Assembly: GCF_008764295.1 (NCBI RefSeq)
Contig: NZ_VTQX01000008.1
Location: forward strand, 1-64,000
Source of the DNA: Bacillus methanolicus
Lineage (GTDB): Bacteria; Bacillota; Bacilli; Bacillales; Cytobacillaceae
Length of the DNA: 64,000 bases
Direction of reading: 5' to 3'
The notes under the pieces are model-generated. The model had not been told where the DNA came from. It ran no database searches and saw nothing but the letters and a program-made list of their open reading frames with translations. The position numbers and the translations under genes were made by a program. The number at the start of each line of letters is the position of its first letter. Positions within the stretch are counted from its first letter, which is position 1. This document shows, in pieces, positions 34,888 through 43,321 of the stretch.

Positions 34888-36241
34888 TATTCTTCACCTC
34901 TTCCTCTGCTTGGAAAATGGATTCATCAATGGCAGCTCCAAACACTTGTAATCGCTCTAAACATTGCGGGACAATTCCTGTTGGTGTAAAGTAACCTAGC
35001 ACTTTTCCATCTGAATCTATTCCCGTACGTTTAAAACGAAATATTTCTTGGATTTCGGCCTCGCCATTCGGTCTCTTGACAACCTCTGAAATGGATATAA
35101 GCTTTCTCTGTCCATCAGGCAAACGGGTTCCTTGAATAATTAAATCTAGCGCCCCAACGATGTATTCACGAATAACCTTTGAAGGCAAATCCATCCCTGC
35201 CATCACAACCATCCCCTCTACACGTTTCAATGCATCGAGCGGAGAATTGGCATGGACCGTCGTAAGAGAACCTTCATGTCCAGTGTTCATCGCCTGTAGC
35301 ATGTCAAATGCCTCTGCACCGCGCACCTCTCCTACAATAATTCGATCGGGCCGCATTCTAAGAGCGTTTCGAACCAATTGTCTGATCGTGATTTCACCAG
35401 TTCCCTCAACATTCGGTGGTCTTGCTTCCATGCCAACCACATTTGGTCGACCAAGCTTTAGCTCTGCTGAGTCCTCGATTGTAATAACCCGTTCGCCGCT
35501 TGGAATTGCCCTTGCTAACGCATTTAATAACGTCGTTTTCCCACTACCAGTTCCCCCAGAAATCAGGACGCTCATTTTGGCAAAAACGGCTGCTTGGATG
35601 AATTGTGCCATCGCTTCATTTAATGAGCCAAAGTCAAGGAGATCACTCATTTGATAAGGGTCTGCTCTAAATTTCCGTATTGAAATCAGCGTTCCATTCA
35701 AACTGACAGGTGGAATAACGGCATTGACACGACTCCCATCAGGAAGCCTAGCATCCACCATCGGAGAACTTTCATCGACACGCCTCCCCAACGGGGCTAC
35801 AACCCGATCAATAATATGTCTAACATGGGCTTCATCGCGAAATTGAATTCCTGTTAGCTGCAGCTGCCCCTTTTTCTCAATGTACACTTGGTTGTGGCCA
35901 TTAATGAGAATCTCAGTAATTTCATCATCCTGAAGCAGCGGCTCTAATGGACCTAAGCCAACAGACTCATCAATTAGTCGGGTTAGAAGAATTTCCTTAT
36001 CGCGTCTGGAAATAATCACTTTTTCCTCTGACATAAATTGACTGATCATTCGTTCGATCGCAAGTCTCATTTCTCCTTGCGTCAAACTTGTCAACTGTTC
36101 AAGATTCGTTTCACGGAGTAATCTTGTTTTATAATGTTCAAGTAGCTCATCGACATAATGACTATCGTAAGAAGAATAATGAACTTGACCTTCTTTACTT
36201 GCATTCTCAATTTTTTTCTCTGAACGGTTAAATAATGACAT
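34865..36241 (-). CDS. cpaF: CpaF/TadA secretion ATPase
   Basis: 458 residues. Hexameric AAA-like T2SS E ATPase that powers Flp pilus assembly. Walker A is GGTGSGKTTLLNAL, the Asp box is ITIEDSAEL, Walker B is RMRPDRIIVGEVRGAEA, and the His box is TGHEGSLTTVHANS. GGAGGAGG lies 7 nt before ATG 36241. It is the clearest single marker of the Tad type in this locus. Confidence 0.95.
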   Translation of the reverse strand: MSLFNRSEKKIENASKEGQVHYSSYDSHYVDELLEHYKTRLLRETNLEQLTSLTQGEMRLAIERMISQFMSEEKVIISRRDKEILLTRLIDESVGLGPLEPLLQDDEITEILINGHNQVYIEKKGQLQLTGIQFRDEAHVRHIIDRVVAPLGRRVDESSPMVDARLPDGSRVNAVIPPVSLNGTLISIRKFRADPYQMSDLLDFGSLNEAMAQFIQAAVFAKMSVLISGGTGSGKTTLLNALARAIPSGERVITIEDSAELKLGRPNVVGMEARPPNVEGTGEITIRQLVRNALRMRPDRIIVGEVRGAEAFDMLQAMNTGHEGSLTTVHANSPLDALKRVEGMVVMAGMDLPSKVIREYIVGALDLIIQGTRLPDGQRKLISISEVVKRPNGEAEIQEIFRFKRTGIDSDGKVLGYFTPTGIVPQCLERLQVFGAAIDESIFQAEEEVKNSDYIYSL

Positions 36242-36291
36242 AAGAGGGCCTCCTCCTTTCTCGCTCTTCTCGCATTCATCTCCATACCTGT

Positions 36292-37458
36292 TTATTTAAG
36301 AATCGTCAGTGTCCACTTGCGAATATCCTTTGCGAGCGGGATTAGCTTTTTCTCTTTTGGCACCTTTCTTAACGGTTCTCCTTTATTAATAAAGGATTGG
36401 ACCCCTTTAATATCCCTTCTTATTTCCGCAACTACTGGAACTCCAATAAAGTTTTTTAAGTCACTAGGAGTAAGCTCGTTTTCTCTCCCCTTCTCATTGA
36501 CGACAATGTGCAGCCGTCCATCCGTATCCATTCCTAATCGATTGAATAGATCCTCCACATGCTTAAATACTTTAAAGGAAGGTGTGTCGAGATTCATAAC
36601 ATAGAAAATTTTATCTGCCTCTTCTAACGCTACATATGTATTGGTGTTCATATTCGAAGGAAGATCGACGATAACGAAGTCATAGCTTCTTCTACAAGCT
36701 CTCAACAACTTTGTAAAAAAATCATCATTCAACCCTTCAGCCACTTCAGCATCTCGTGGACTTAGTAATATTTCCATTTTCGAATTGGGCTCTTTTTCAC
36801 TGACATTGCGAATATGGTTTTCATTTAGTTCATTGATAACGGGTTTTAAATCAGCAAGCGAACGATTGCTTTCAAGCCCAAGATACATTTCTGCCCCGCC
36901 AAATTGTAAATTCATATCAATATATAAAACTTGTGATGTTGATTCTAATTTAAGTGTTTGGGCAAAGGTGCTTGAAATTAGTGTTGAACCACTGCCACCT
37001 TTTCCACTGTAAAAGGAAAAAATCTGGCCTCTCCCCCTCCGAAGACCTCCTTGATGTGGTACTAAGTTCCCTTCAATCGTGGCGCTTTGTTCTTTTGCAA
37101 TTAGAAGAATCCTCTCGATTCTGTCACTAAATTGCCCCATCTCGTCGGGAAGAATAAAGAAATCCGTTGCTCCCGCTCTCGACGCATCACGAAGCAAAAG
37201 AAAATCCTGCTCTTTTGCAATAAAAACGATAATAATATTTGGATACTCACCGTGTATATATTGAACTAGCTCAATCCCTGATTCATCATCTGGATTGACT
37301 AATAGAACGACATCCGGAGATAAACGATCGATTTCCTTCTTCACCTCAGAAGGAGCAGCCTGAGTTAAATTAGGATACATTTGTAATGCTTGTTGAATAA
37401 TCTGCTCACTTATTTGTTTATCATCGCTAACAAGCAGAATACTGCTTTCCGTACCCAT
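36292..37458 (-). CDS. cpaE: CpaE/TadZ-like pilus localisation ATPase
   Basis: About 388 residues. The N-terminal ~120 form a receiver-like domain (SILLVSDDKQISEQI, VVLLVNPDD). The C-terminal MinD/ParA-like domain has a deviant Walker A, GKGGSGSTLISS, where the Lys after GxG is replaced by Ser; CpaE/TadZ proteins often have such atypical P-loops. It likely positions the pilus at the pole or septum. I chose ATG 37458 because GGAGG sits 8 nt before it; a start at 37515 has no good site. It precedes cpaF by 50 bp. Confidence 0.88.
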   Translation of the reverse strand: MGTESSILLVSDDKQISEQIIQQALQMYPNLTQAAPSEVKKEIDRLSPDVVLLVNPDDESGIELVQYIHGEYPNIIIVFIAKEQDFLLLRDASRAGATDFFILPDEMGQFSDRIERILLIAKEQSATIEGNLVPHQGGLRRGRGQIFSFYSGKGGSGSTLISSTFAQTLKLESTSQVLYIDMNLQFGGAEMYLGLESNRSLADLKPVINELNENHIRNVSEKEPNSKMEILLSPRDAEVAEGLNDDFFTKLLRACRRSYDFVIVDLPSNMNTNTYVALEEADKIFYVMNLDTPSFKVFKHVEDLFNRLGMDTDGRLHIVVNEKGRENELTPSDLKNFIGVPVVAEIRRDIKGVQSFINKGEPLRKVPKEKKLIPLAKDIRKWTLTILK

Positions 37459-37780
37459 ATCCAGTACCTCCAACATATAATCAAATTTCTTTTTAAGTGG
37501 CATTTGCTCTCTCATCTTGTTGATCTCACTTTTATCCTTTAATTATGCATCGCTACAAAGCGATAAAACCCTAGGATAAGGATCACCCACTCCCCATTTG
37601 ATAGAATCATCAGGAGCATCAAATTCTCAAAATGATTTTCTGACAAAGCCTAGTATATAAAAAACGAACATTTGTATTTTATTTTCTTAAACAAAGGATC
37701 ATGACAAAATATTTTTAAGATTCTAATCATGAAAATTTCATACTTTAACTAAAACATGCTAAAATCCACTCAATTAATCG
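37459..37780. other. 322-bp leader between cpaB and cpaE
   Basis: A gap inside the pilus cluster, on the minus strand upstream of cpaE. It has a small ATCGCT-AGCGAT hairpin (37551-37566 region) but no riboswitch motif that I recognise. A second promoter for cpaE onward is likely. Confidence 0.4.
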
Positions 37781-38587
37781 TTACTCTTCTGTTTTTCCAT
37801 TTTCACTCTTCTGCGGGGCTTCTTTTCCTGTTTCTTTATCTGCCTTATTTTCCGTTGCAGGCTTCTTCTCTGTATTCGCCTGCTCACTTGTTTCTCCCTG
37901 CTGCTGTGCAGGCTGTTCATTTTTTGTTTCTGCCTGCTTTTCAACAGTCTCTCCACTTACTTCTTCCGCTTTATCTTCCTGTCCCACATTCGCCTTTAAA
38001 ACTCTTATACTATCAGCATAATTTTGCATATGAATTAATTTAGGAGCGTCTTCCTTCGAAACCTCCAAGGCTACTCCTCTAAACTCAGATTTTGTTTTAT
38101 CCACTCGAAATACATGTACATCGGTCATATAAATCTCTGTTTTCGGTTGACCATCGAATTGTTGCGAAACAATAATATCAACACGATCCAGATCTTCTAG
38201 CTCCTGGTCAAAAGAGACTCTTTCATTTGCAAAAAGTGCGACCAATCGATGATTAGGATCCCCAACCTCTGAAAATGGCTTTAATAGATTGGTTGTAATC
38301 ATATCCCCTTCAAATAATGGCACTATCGCTACTTTATTCGTTATCTCCCTCGGGTCTGTTACATGGGTATCTGTAACGAACTTATTAGGAAGGTCAATCG
38401 TTTCCACCATCTCCGGTGTAATAATTGTTCTTGAATTTATATCACTTTTAGCAACGAAAACCTTTGTGGTTCCACCTAAGTTAGCATTCAATTCATTTAC
38501 TTTTTGTAGAAACATAAATCCAGCTATCGCTGCAAGTATTAATGAAATCGAAATGAATATGATAGCTCTTCTTTTTGACTCTAACAT
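37781..38587 (-). CDS. cpaB: CpaB/RcpC-like pilus assembly protein
   Basis: 268 residues. One N-terminal membrane helix (about 8-28), then a SAF domain (about 42-105, VFVAKSDINSRTIITPEMVE) and the RcpC/CpaB region (to about 205). The tail (about 210-268) is Gln/Glu/Lys/Thr-rich and likely unfolded. In Gram-negative Tad systems CpaB supports the secretin; Gram-positive loci retain it without a secretin, as here. AGGAGAGAGG lies upstream of ATG 38587. It is the first gene of the pilus cluster. Confidence 0.85.
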   Translation of the reverse strand: MLESKRRAIIFISISLILAAIAGFMFLQKVNELNANLGGTTKVFVAKSDINSRTIITPEMVETIDLPNKFVTDTHVTDPREITNKVAIVPLFEGDMITTNLLKPFSEVGDPNHRLVALFANERVSFDQELEDLDRVDIIVSQQFDGQPKTEIYMTDVHVFRVDKTKSEFRGVALEVSKEDAPKLIHMQNYADSIRVLKANVGQEDKAEEVSGETVEKQAETKNEQPAQQQGETSEQANTEKKPATENKADKETGKEAPQKSENGKTEE

Positions 38588-38758
38588 CCAATACCTCTCT
38601 CCTACATTTTGAATAAACTGATGTATAATGATACTTTTTCACTTGGAATTTTTCCGAAATATTTCCTGATTGCCTATATATTTACTACCACCCGTTCACA
38701 TTTTCGTCAAACTTTCTTCAGCATCCCAAAGATACCTTTAGTTAAAATAGTCCTACGA

Positions 38759-38778
38759 AAATTTTGAATTCAAAATTT
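38759..38778. promoter_or_regulatory. 20-bp perfect palindrome upstream of cpaB
   Basis: AAATTTTGAATTCAAAATTT reads the same on both strands. It is about 170 bp before the cpaB start. It could be a binding site for a dimeric regulator of the pilus operon; the AAAA/TTTT pattern is like ComK boxes but does not match the spacing well. Confidence 0.35.
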
Positions 38779-39407
38779 CTAAAAGGTATAAAGAAGGGGG
38801 AATATTTAGGAAAAAAGTACAGGTCGTTTTTCATTGCAACTAGACATTTGGTAATTCTTTTTGTGTTTTGTTACAAATGTTAAAATTTTTAGTTCTTTTA
38901 TACGATTTTTCTAAATTATTCCGTTATACTATATTTATTTTCCATATCCTTGAAATCTATGGATATATATGGATATAATTAGGTGTTATTTTGCTATATT
39001 TTTAAAGTTTTTGGAAAGTTGCTGAGAAAATATGAATAGAGAATGGGAATAGGTTTATATGAGTAATTAGTGGTGAGGAGAAGAGGTTCTCAAAATCTTG
39101 TCATTATAGTCTAAAGTCCCGCACAAGCTCTCGCAACCATGAGGCAAATTTAATCATTTCCTCTAAAGGAGCAATCGGTGCGCTTTTCACAATAATAACT
39201 GCTATATGCGGCAACGACTTACAATCAATCCATTCCGAGCATTATCCATACAGAACGCCAAATCCTTCATATTAAATGAATGGACCAGCAAGTAAATAAA
39301 CGAAAAAACTAAGGTTTATGTTGATTTTTTGCTCATTGCGTTTGGGTAGGAAAAAATAAGCCAAAAAACATTTTATCTAAAGCATTGTTCACAAAAGTGT
39401 ATTAAAA

Positions 39408-39449
39408 AGACCATAGACAAATTCGAAAAATCGAGTATGTCCATGGTCA
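39408..39449. terminator. Imperfect hairpin
   Basis: GACCATaGACA ... TGTCcATGGTC, with AAAA on each side. No gene ends here, so it may be left over from a lost gene. Confidence 0.4.
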
Positions 39450-39651
39450 AAAGGAAAATTATTCGTTGTTATATTAGTGCTATAACCTTTAAATGCTTTT
39501 ACATTAGTCAATTTCATAATTGACTTCAAGTAAATAAACGAACATCAATCAACTCTTTTAGGATTTTAATTCGTAAAATTCCGGATATAAATGATTTCAA
39601 ACTTAATATTGCTCGTTTTTTTAATAAGCAGCTTTACCTTGTGAATTCGAT

Positions 39652-40020
39652 TCACATAAATAAACTTTTCTCAAGATCATTATATAATTTAAATACCATT
39701 ACTCGTTCACCGGTACGAGAGCTTATATCTGTATGAAAACTTTTCACTTTTTCTCCAGTTATCGTTAAAATTATTTTCTTAAGATCTTCAACACCAGATT
39801 CAACTAGTTCTGAACGAGTTTTCTTGATCGTTAATAATCCTTCTTTTGTTTCACAAACGGTATATTCTGCTGGTGTTAAAACTCCTTGCAAGTTAACAAT
39901 AATCATATCGCGTAATATATCTGTTTTCACAGATAGAGAGCCGCGTCCAAGAAAGTCCTTCTCCCATTGTGTGATGGCCTTGCTTATCTCGGATTCGTAA
40001 GAACCTTTCGTCTTTTTCAT
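39652..40020 (-). CDS. ybcI: YbcI-like DUF2294 protein
   Basis: About 122 residues, soluble. It contains SEISKAITQWEKDFLGRGSL, the stretch IIVNLQGVLTPAEY and a conserved end with FHTDISSRTGERVMVFKL; these match the DUF2294 family (YbcI). ATG 40020 follows AGGAGATG. In B. subtilis ybcI belongs to the ybc group with the dabA/dabB homologues, as here. It may bind or regulate the transporter; the function is not established. Confidence 0.82.
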   Translation of the reverse strand: MKKTKGSYESEISKAITQWEKDFLGRGSLSVKTDILRDMIIVNLQGVLTPAEYTVCETKEGLLTIKKTRSELVESGVEDLKKIILTITGEKVKSFHTDISSRTGERVMVFKLYNDLEKSLFM

Positions 40021-40153
40021 ATTTAAAACATCTCCTATAAAGTGAAAAAATAATTTCAATTAAGCACTCGTCGCAACGGTATATGAACTTATTACAGTCA
40101 ATGGCCTCTGCATGGACCATCCCATTTTAGCATTTCCACGCTCCACTGCAAAT

Positions 40154-40654
40154 TCATGCTGTTATCTGAGGCGAGACTTCCACAATTGAAGGTTTCCCAT
40201 TCTCATGATCAATAATTAAACCGCGGACCTTAACATTTGATGGCACTAACGGATGGTGATAAATGATATTCACACATTTTTCAATCCGATCGCGACCATT
40301 TTCATTTAACCATTCATGAACCGTTTCCCCTGAAAATTCCGGTTTGCTATGTTGAAAAAGGTAATCCAAAGTTTGAATTTTATCTTTCATTGAATCAAGC
40401 TCGATAAGAACATCTGCGGATACAGCTTCATTATTTTCCGTGCCTACGACATAAATCTCCTCTATTTTTTCCTGATAAATCGCGATGATAATCGACCTCA
40501 TTATATCTCCATAAGGATTTGAAATGACCGGACCATAGCATTGAATCGTCAGCATGTTTTCCGGCAGAATATTCGTTGTTTCCTGCAGAAGTGAGTGCCA
40601 GTCGCATTCAATATCTGTCAGAAATAACGCTTTTTGAGCTTGCTCTAAATTCAT
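40154..40654 (-). CDS. ybcF: YbcF-like degenerate beta-carbonic anhydrase
   Basis: 166 residues. The fold is that of beta-carbonic anhydrases: NMLTIQCYGPVISNPYGDIM in the place of the zinc-site strand, RSIIIAIYQEKIEEIYVVGT for the following core, and VKVRGLIIDHENG at the end. However, the zinc ligand motifs (CxDSR and HxxC) are missing or replaced (GTENN in place of H-x-x-C), so catalysis is unlikely. It sits directly after dabA (48 bp), as ybcF does in B. subtilis. It may be a regulator or scaffold for the bicarbonate system. Confidence 0.75.
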   Translation of the reverse strand: MNLEQAQKALFLTDIECDWHSLLQETTNILPENMLTIQCYGPVISNPYGDIMRSIIIAIYQEKIEEIYVVGTENNEAVSADVLIELDSMKDKIQTLDYLFQHSKPEFSGETVHEWLNENGRDRIEKCVNIIYHHPLVPSNVKVRGLIIDHENGKPSIVEVSPQITA

Positions 40655-40702
40655 AGCATTCGCTCCTTTCCATATATGGATTATTTTTTGTTCATCATGA
40701 GG

Positions 40703-43321
40703 CTACCAGTTACGCCAATGCCCCTCTTGATCAACACTGGCAAGTCGAACCCATCCGTTCTTTACCTTTTGTCGAAATGCTGAATCGTTATTTAATAATC
40801 GTTCAATATATTCACTCGGTGCTTGAATAACGATCAATAATCGTAGCGGTGAATGATAAGCCTCAAAATCTGTTGCCATAACCGATTGCCAAGGGAGGCC
40901 AGTCAACAAATCACTCGCATTTCCCTGCATGACCCCAAGACCTGCTGTCACCGTTTGTGTGGCTTTGCTTCCACTGCCATAATAATGAGGTGCGACCGTT
41001 GAAGCATAGTATTGCAGATTAATCCATTGAGCCACTGTTCCAGGACCCGCAATAATACTAGCGAGAAGTGCACCATCTGCATCCTCCTGCCAATCATAGT
41101 TATGGAGGAATGTCCTTCCTTCCAAGTCACACCCTTCAGTTAGTTCACGCTTTCCTATGATAAAAGCGGCATTGCGTGCTAAGCCCCATTCAGGCCGAAT
41201 TTCACTCCAATCTTCGGCAAATCGTTGGGCCTCAGCGCTTGGTTTCTTAAGCTTCGATTGAAGTTGGGGCAATTGGGCAAGTCGCGTCGCATTTACCTTA
41301 TAACTGACGTTAGGCATAATAGCCTCAATGCGCGCAAATGCTTCCTGTGCTGCCTTGGAAAGTTTAGGAACATAAATCCACTCTAAGTCGTCGACCGTCG
41401 TTCTATGCTCAGCGGCAACGAAAACAGTATCGTCATGTATGTCTATTCCTTCATAAGAAAGCTTTTCTCTTACTTCAGGAAGATTGCATATAGCAGCAAA
41501 GACCCTTGCATTAAAACCACCTGCAGCACCACCACAGGCGCCACAATCAAGGGCTGCCGCATAAGGATTATTGGTACTTTGGCTACTATGTCCACATATG
41601 ACAACTAATGGTGCGAAATTTTTTGTTAATCCCATCATTTTTAAAGTTTGACGTGCATAGTTCACTTTTTCCTCATCCGAAAATCCAACAGGCAACTCCG
41701 CTTCCCTCTCATCAGCATGATGAAGCGAAAGCTCTGTATTCGGTTTACGGAGCCATCTCTCACGCAGATCACGTATGAAGCGTCCTGCCCTCCTAGGGAC
41801 AAAGCTCCGTGCTACCATTTGCAGGCTAAGCCAAGGTCCACTCAGTTCAGGTAAGAGCAGACTCGCAAGTACATTTTGCTTCATCGTTTTAAACGTATAG
41901 CTTAAAGAATGAACTGCCTGCTTTCGGTGTTGATATAATTGGAGCTCATGCTTTTCTGCCAGCTCCTTTATTTTATGCTGAGGCTTCAACATAATCGGCA
42001 AGGAAGGATGACTGTGAGTATGTCCCAGCTCACTAGTTGCAATTGGTAAGCCGAAAAAACCAGCAATTCCAATCGTTTCAAACGGACCTTCTTGCTCGAG
42101 TTGACGACGAAAAGGTTCTGACCGGACATCAATACAAAACGCCAATTGAGCCAAAGGTGTTTTTTTATTATCGTCCTTAAATTGACCAACTCTCATTTTC
42201 TGACTTAATTGCTCCGCATGTGTTAGCTCCCACGCTTCTAACCAAAATTTCCTGCGAAGTTGCTCATCGAATCGGGATGCAAACGATAAATACGCTTGTT
42301 GTTGCACAACAGACATCTTTGACCATTCCTCCATTGGAAGCTCTCCCCAATGAAACCATGATGCTAACAGCGAAGCCATGGATATCTTATCTGCAACTCG
42401 TTTATTGATCAAAGGCATGTAAGGATGGATCAGGGCCCACTCCATTGAAATTCGGACAGCCAAATACTCTGTTAACAGTTCCTGTTCTGTACTTGATTGT
42501 TGTGAGCGCCATAGCATCATTCCAGCCCAACCAGGAAGGGAAAGTAAATGCCCCTCAAGATAAGGTTGGATCTCTGACTCAGAGATTTCTAATGCAAGCA
42601 ACGCTGCCTTTAGGGCAGATTGTGGCTCCTCTGGCCACCCCTTTAGACTTTGACGCTGTTTTTTACTAAGTGCCGGATCGTATTGAATCAGGCGTTGCCA
42701 TGCACGATAGAACCCCTTCTCACGATTCGGCATTGTCCAGCCAGCTTGAGAATCATCCAAATACAATTTGCACCACTTGATGACATGATGATCGAGAATG
42801 TTAATTAGTTTTTCATGACTTTGATTCTCTATAGATGAGCTCAATGGTTGCATGGTAAATTTTCCACCAGAACCACTATTTAATTCATGCAGATGAGCGA
42901 CCAACTGCTCAAGCTTAGATGATGATAAAAGTTCAGTTGGTAGTGGCTCCAATTTAAGGGCCGCCTGACAAAATCGTTCTGCCTCATCCCGTGGAATATC
43001 AAATGAATTTGAATCAAGCCAATGCTGTAAGGCCCTTTGCACAAATTTCTCATCAATTTCCCCTTTGCGTTTCGCCGCATAAATCATTGAAGCACTAGGA
43101 TATATATCAACGTCACGGGTTTCTTTTAACCAACTCGCCACCCCAGTAAAGGATTGTTTTTCCAAACCTAGCCACGGGCTGCGTGCTGCAAAGGTTGAAA
43201 TCGGCCAAAGTGGGGCGATTACCTGACTTGCCGCAGCAATTAACGCGCTCATTTCTTGAAAATCGCTATGTGCATCCTTTGTTTTCAAAGATTCCTTCAT
43301 TAATACAGATGTCCCACTCAT
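40703..43321 (-). CDS. dabA: DabA inorganic-carbon transporter subunit (DUF2309)
   Basis: About 872 residues. DabA is the cytoplasmic, beta-carbonic-anhydrase-like half of the DAB complex, which uses ion flow through DabB to convert CO2 to bicarbonate and accumulate it. Zinc-site residues are visible: Cys and Asp in AFCIDVRSEPFRRQLE, His in VICGHSSQSTNNPY, Cys in ALDCGACGG. The start is ATG 43321, which shares its A with the dabB stop (TGATG); the site GGAGG lies in the end of dabB. Length and motifs are full. It was formerly called YbcC. Confidence 0.94.
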   Translation of the reverse strand: MSGTSVLMKESLKTKDAHSDFQEMSALIAAASQVIAPLWPISTFAARSPWLGLEKQSFTGVASWLKETRDVDIYPSASMIYAAKRKGEIDEKFVQRALQHWLDSNSFDIPRDEAERFCQAALKLEPLPTELLSSSKLEQLVAHLHELNSGSGGKFTMQPLSSSIENQSHEKLINILDHHVIKWCKLYLDDSQAGWTMPNREKGFYRAWQRLIQYDPALSKKQRQSLKGWPEEPQSALKAALLALEISESEIQPYLEGHLLSLPGWAGMMLWRSQQSSTEQELLTEYLAVRISMEWALIHPYMPLINKRVADKISMASLLASWFHWGELPMEEWSKMSVVQQQAYLSFASRFDEQLRRKFWLEAWELTHAEQLSQKMRVGQFKDDNKKTPLAQLAFCIDVRSEPFRRQLEQEGPFETIGIAGFFGLPIATSELGHTHSHPSLPIMLKPQHKIKELAEKHELQLYQHRKQAVHSLSYTFKTMKQNVLASLLLPELSGPWLSLQMVARSFVPRRAGRFIRDLRERWLRKPNTELSLHHADEREAELPVGFSDEEKVNYARQTLKMMGLTKNFAPLVVICGHSSQSTNNPYAAALDCGACGGAAGGFNARVFAAICNLPEVREKLSYEGIDIHDDTVFVAAEHRTTVDDLEWIYVPKLSKAAQEAFARIEAIMPNVSYKVNATRLAQLPQLQSKLKKPSAEAQRFAEDWSEIRPEWGLARNAAFIIGKRELTEGCDLEGRTFLHNYDWQEDADGALLASIIAGPGTVAQWINLQYYASTVAPHYYGSGSKATQTVTAGLGVMQGNASDLLTGLPWQSVMATDFEAYHSPLRLLIVIQAPSEYIERLLNNDSAFRQKVKNGWVRLASVDQEGHWRNW

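Larger units (their letters stand above)
38588..39651. other. 1.06-kb region without a gene, upstream of the pilus cluster
   Basis: AT-rich, no supported gene. It has a 20-bp perfect palindrome (38759-38778), a hairpin at 39408-39449, and a 15-bp direct repeat at 39290-39304 and 39528-39542. On the minus strand around 39110-39250 a short frame reads SLPHIAVIIVKSAPIAPLEE, perhaps the end of a decayed gene. It separates the pilus locus from the dab operon. Confidence 0.45.

Noticed and set aside
37459-37780. Possible riboswitch (for example cyclic-di-GMP) before cpaE
   Set aside because: None of the conserved motifs of the known classes could be found; only a small hairpin is present.
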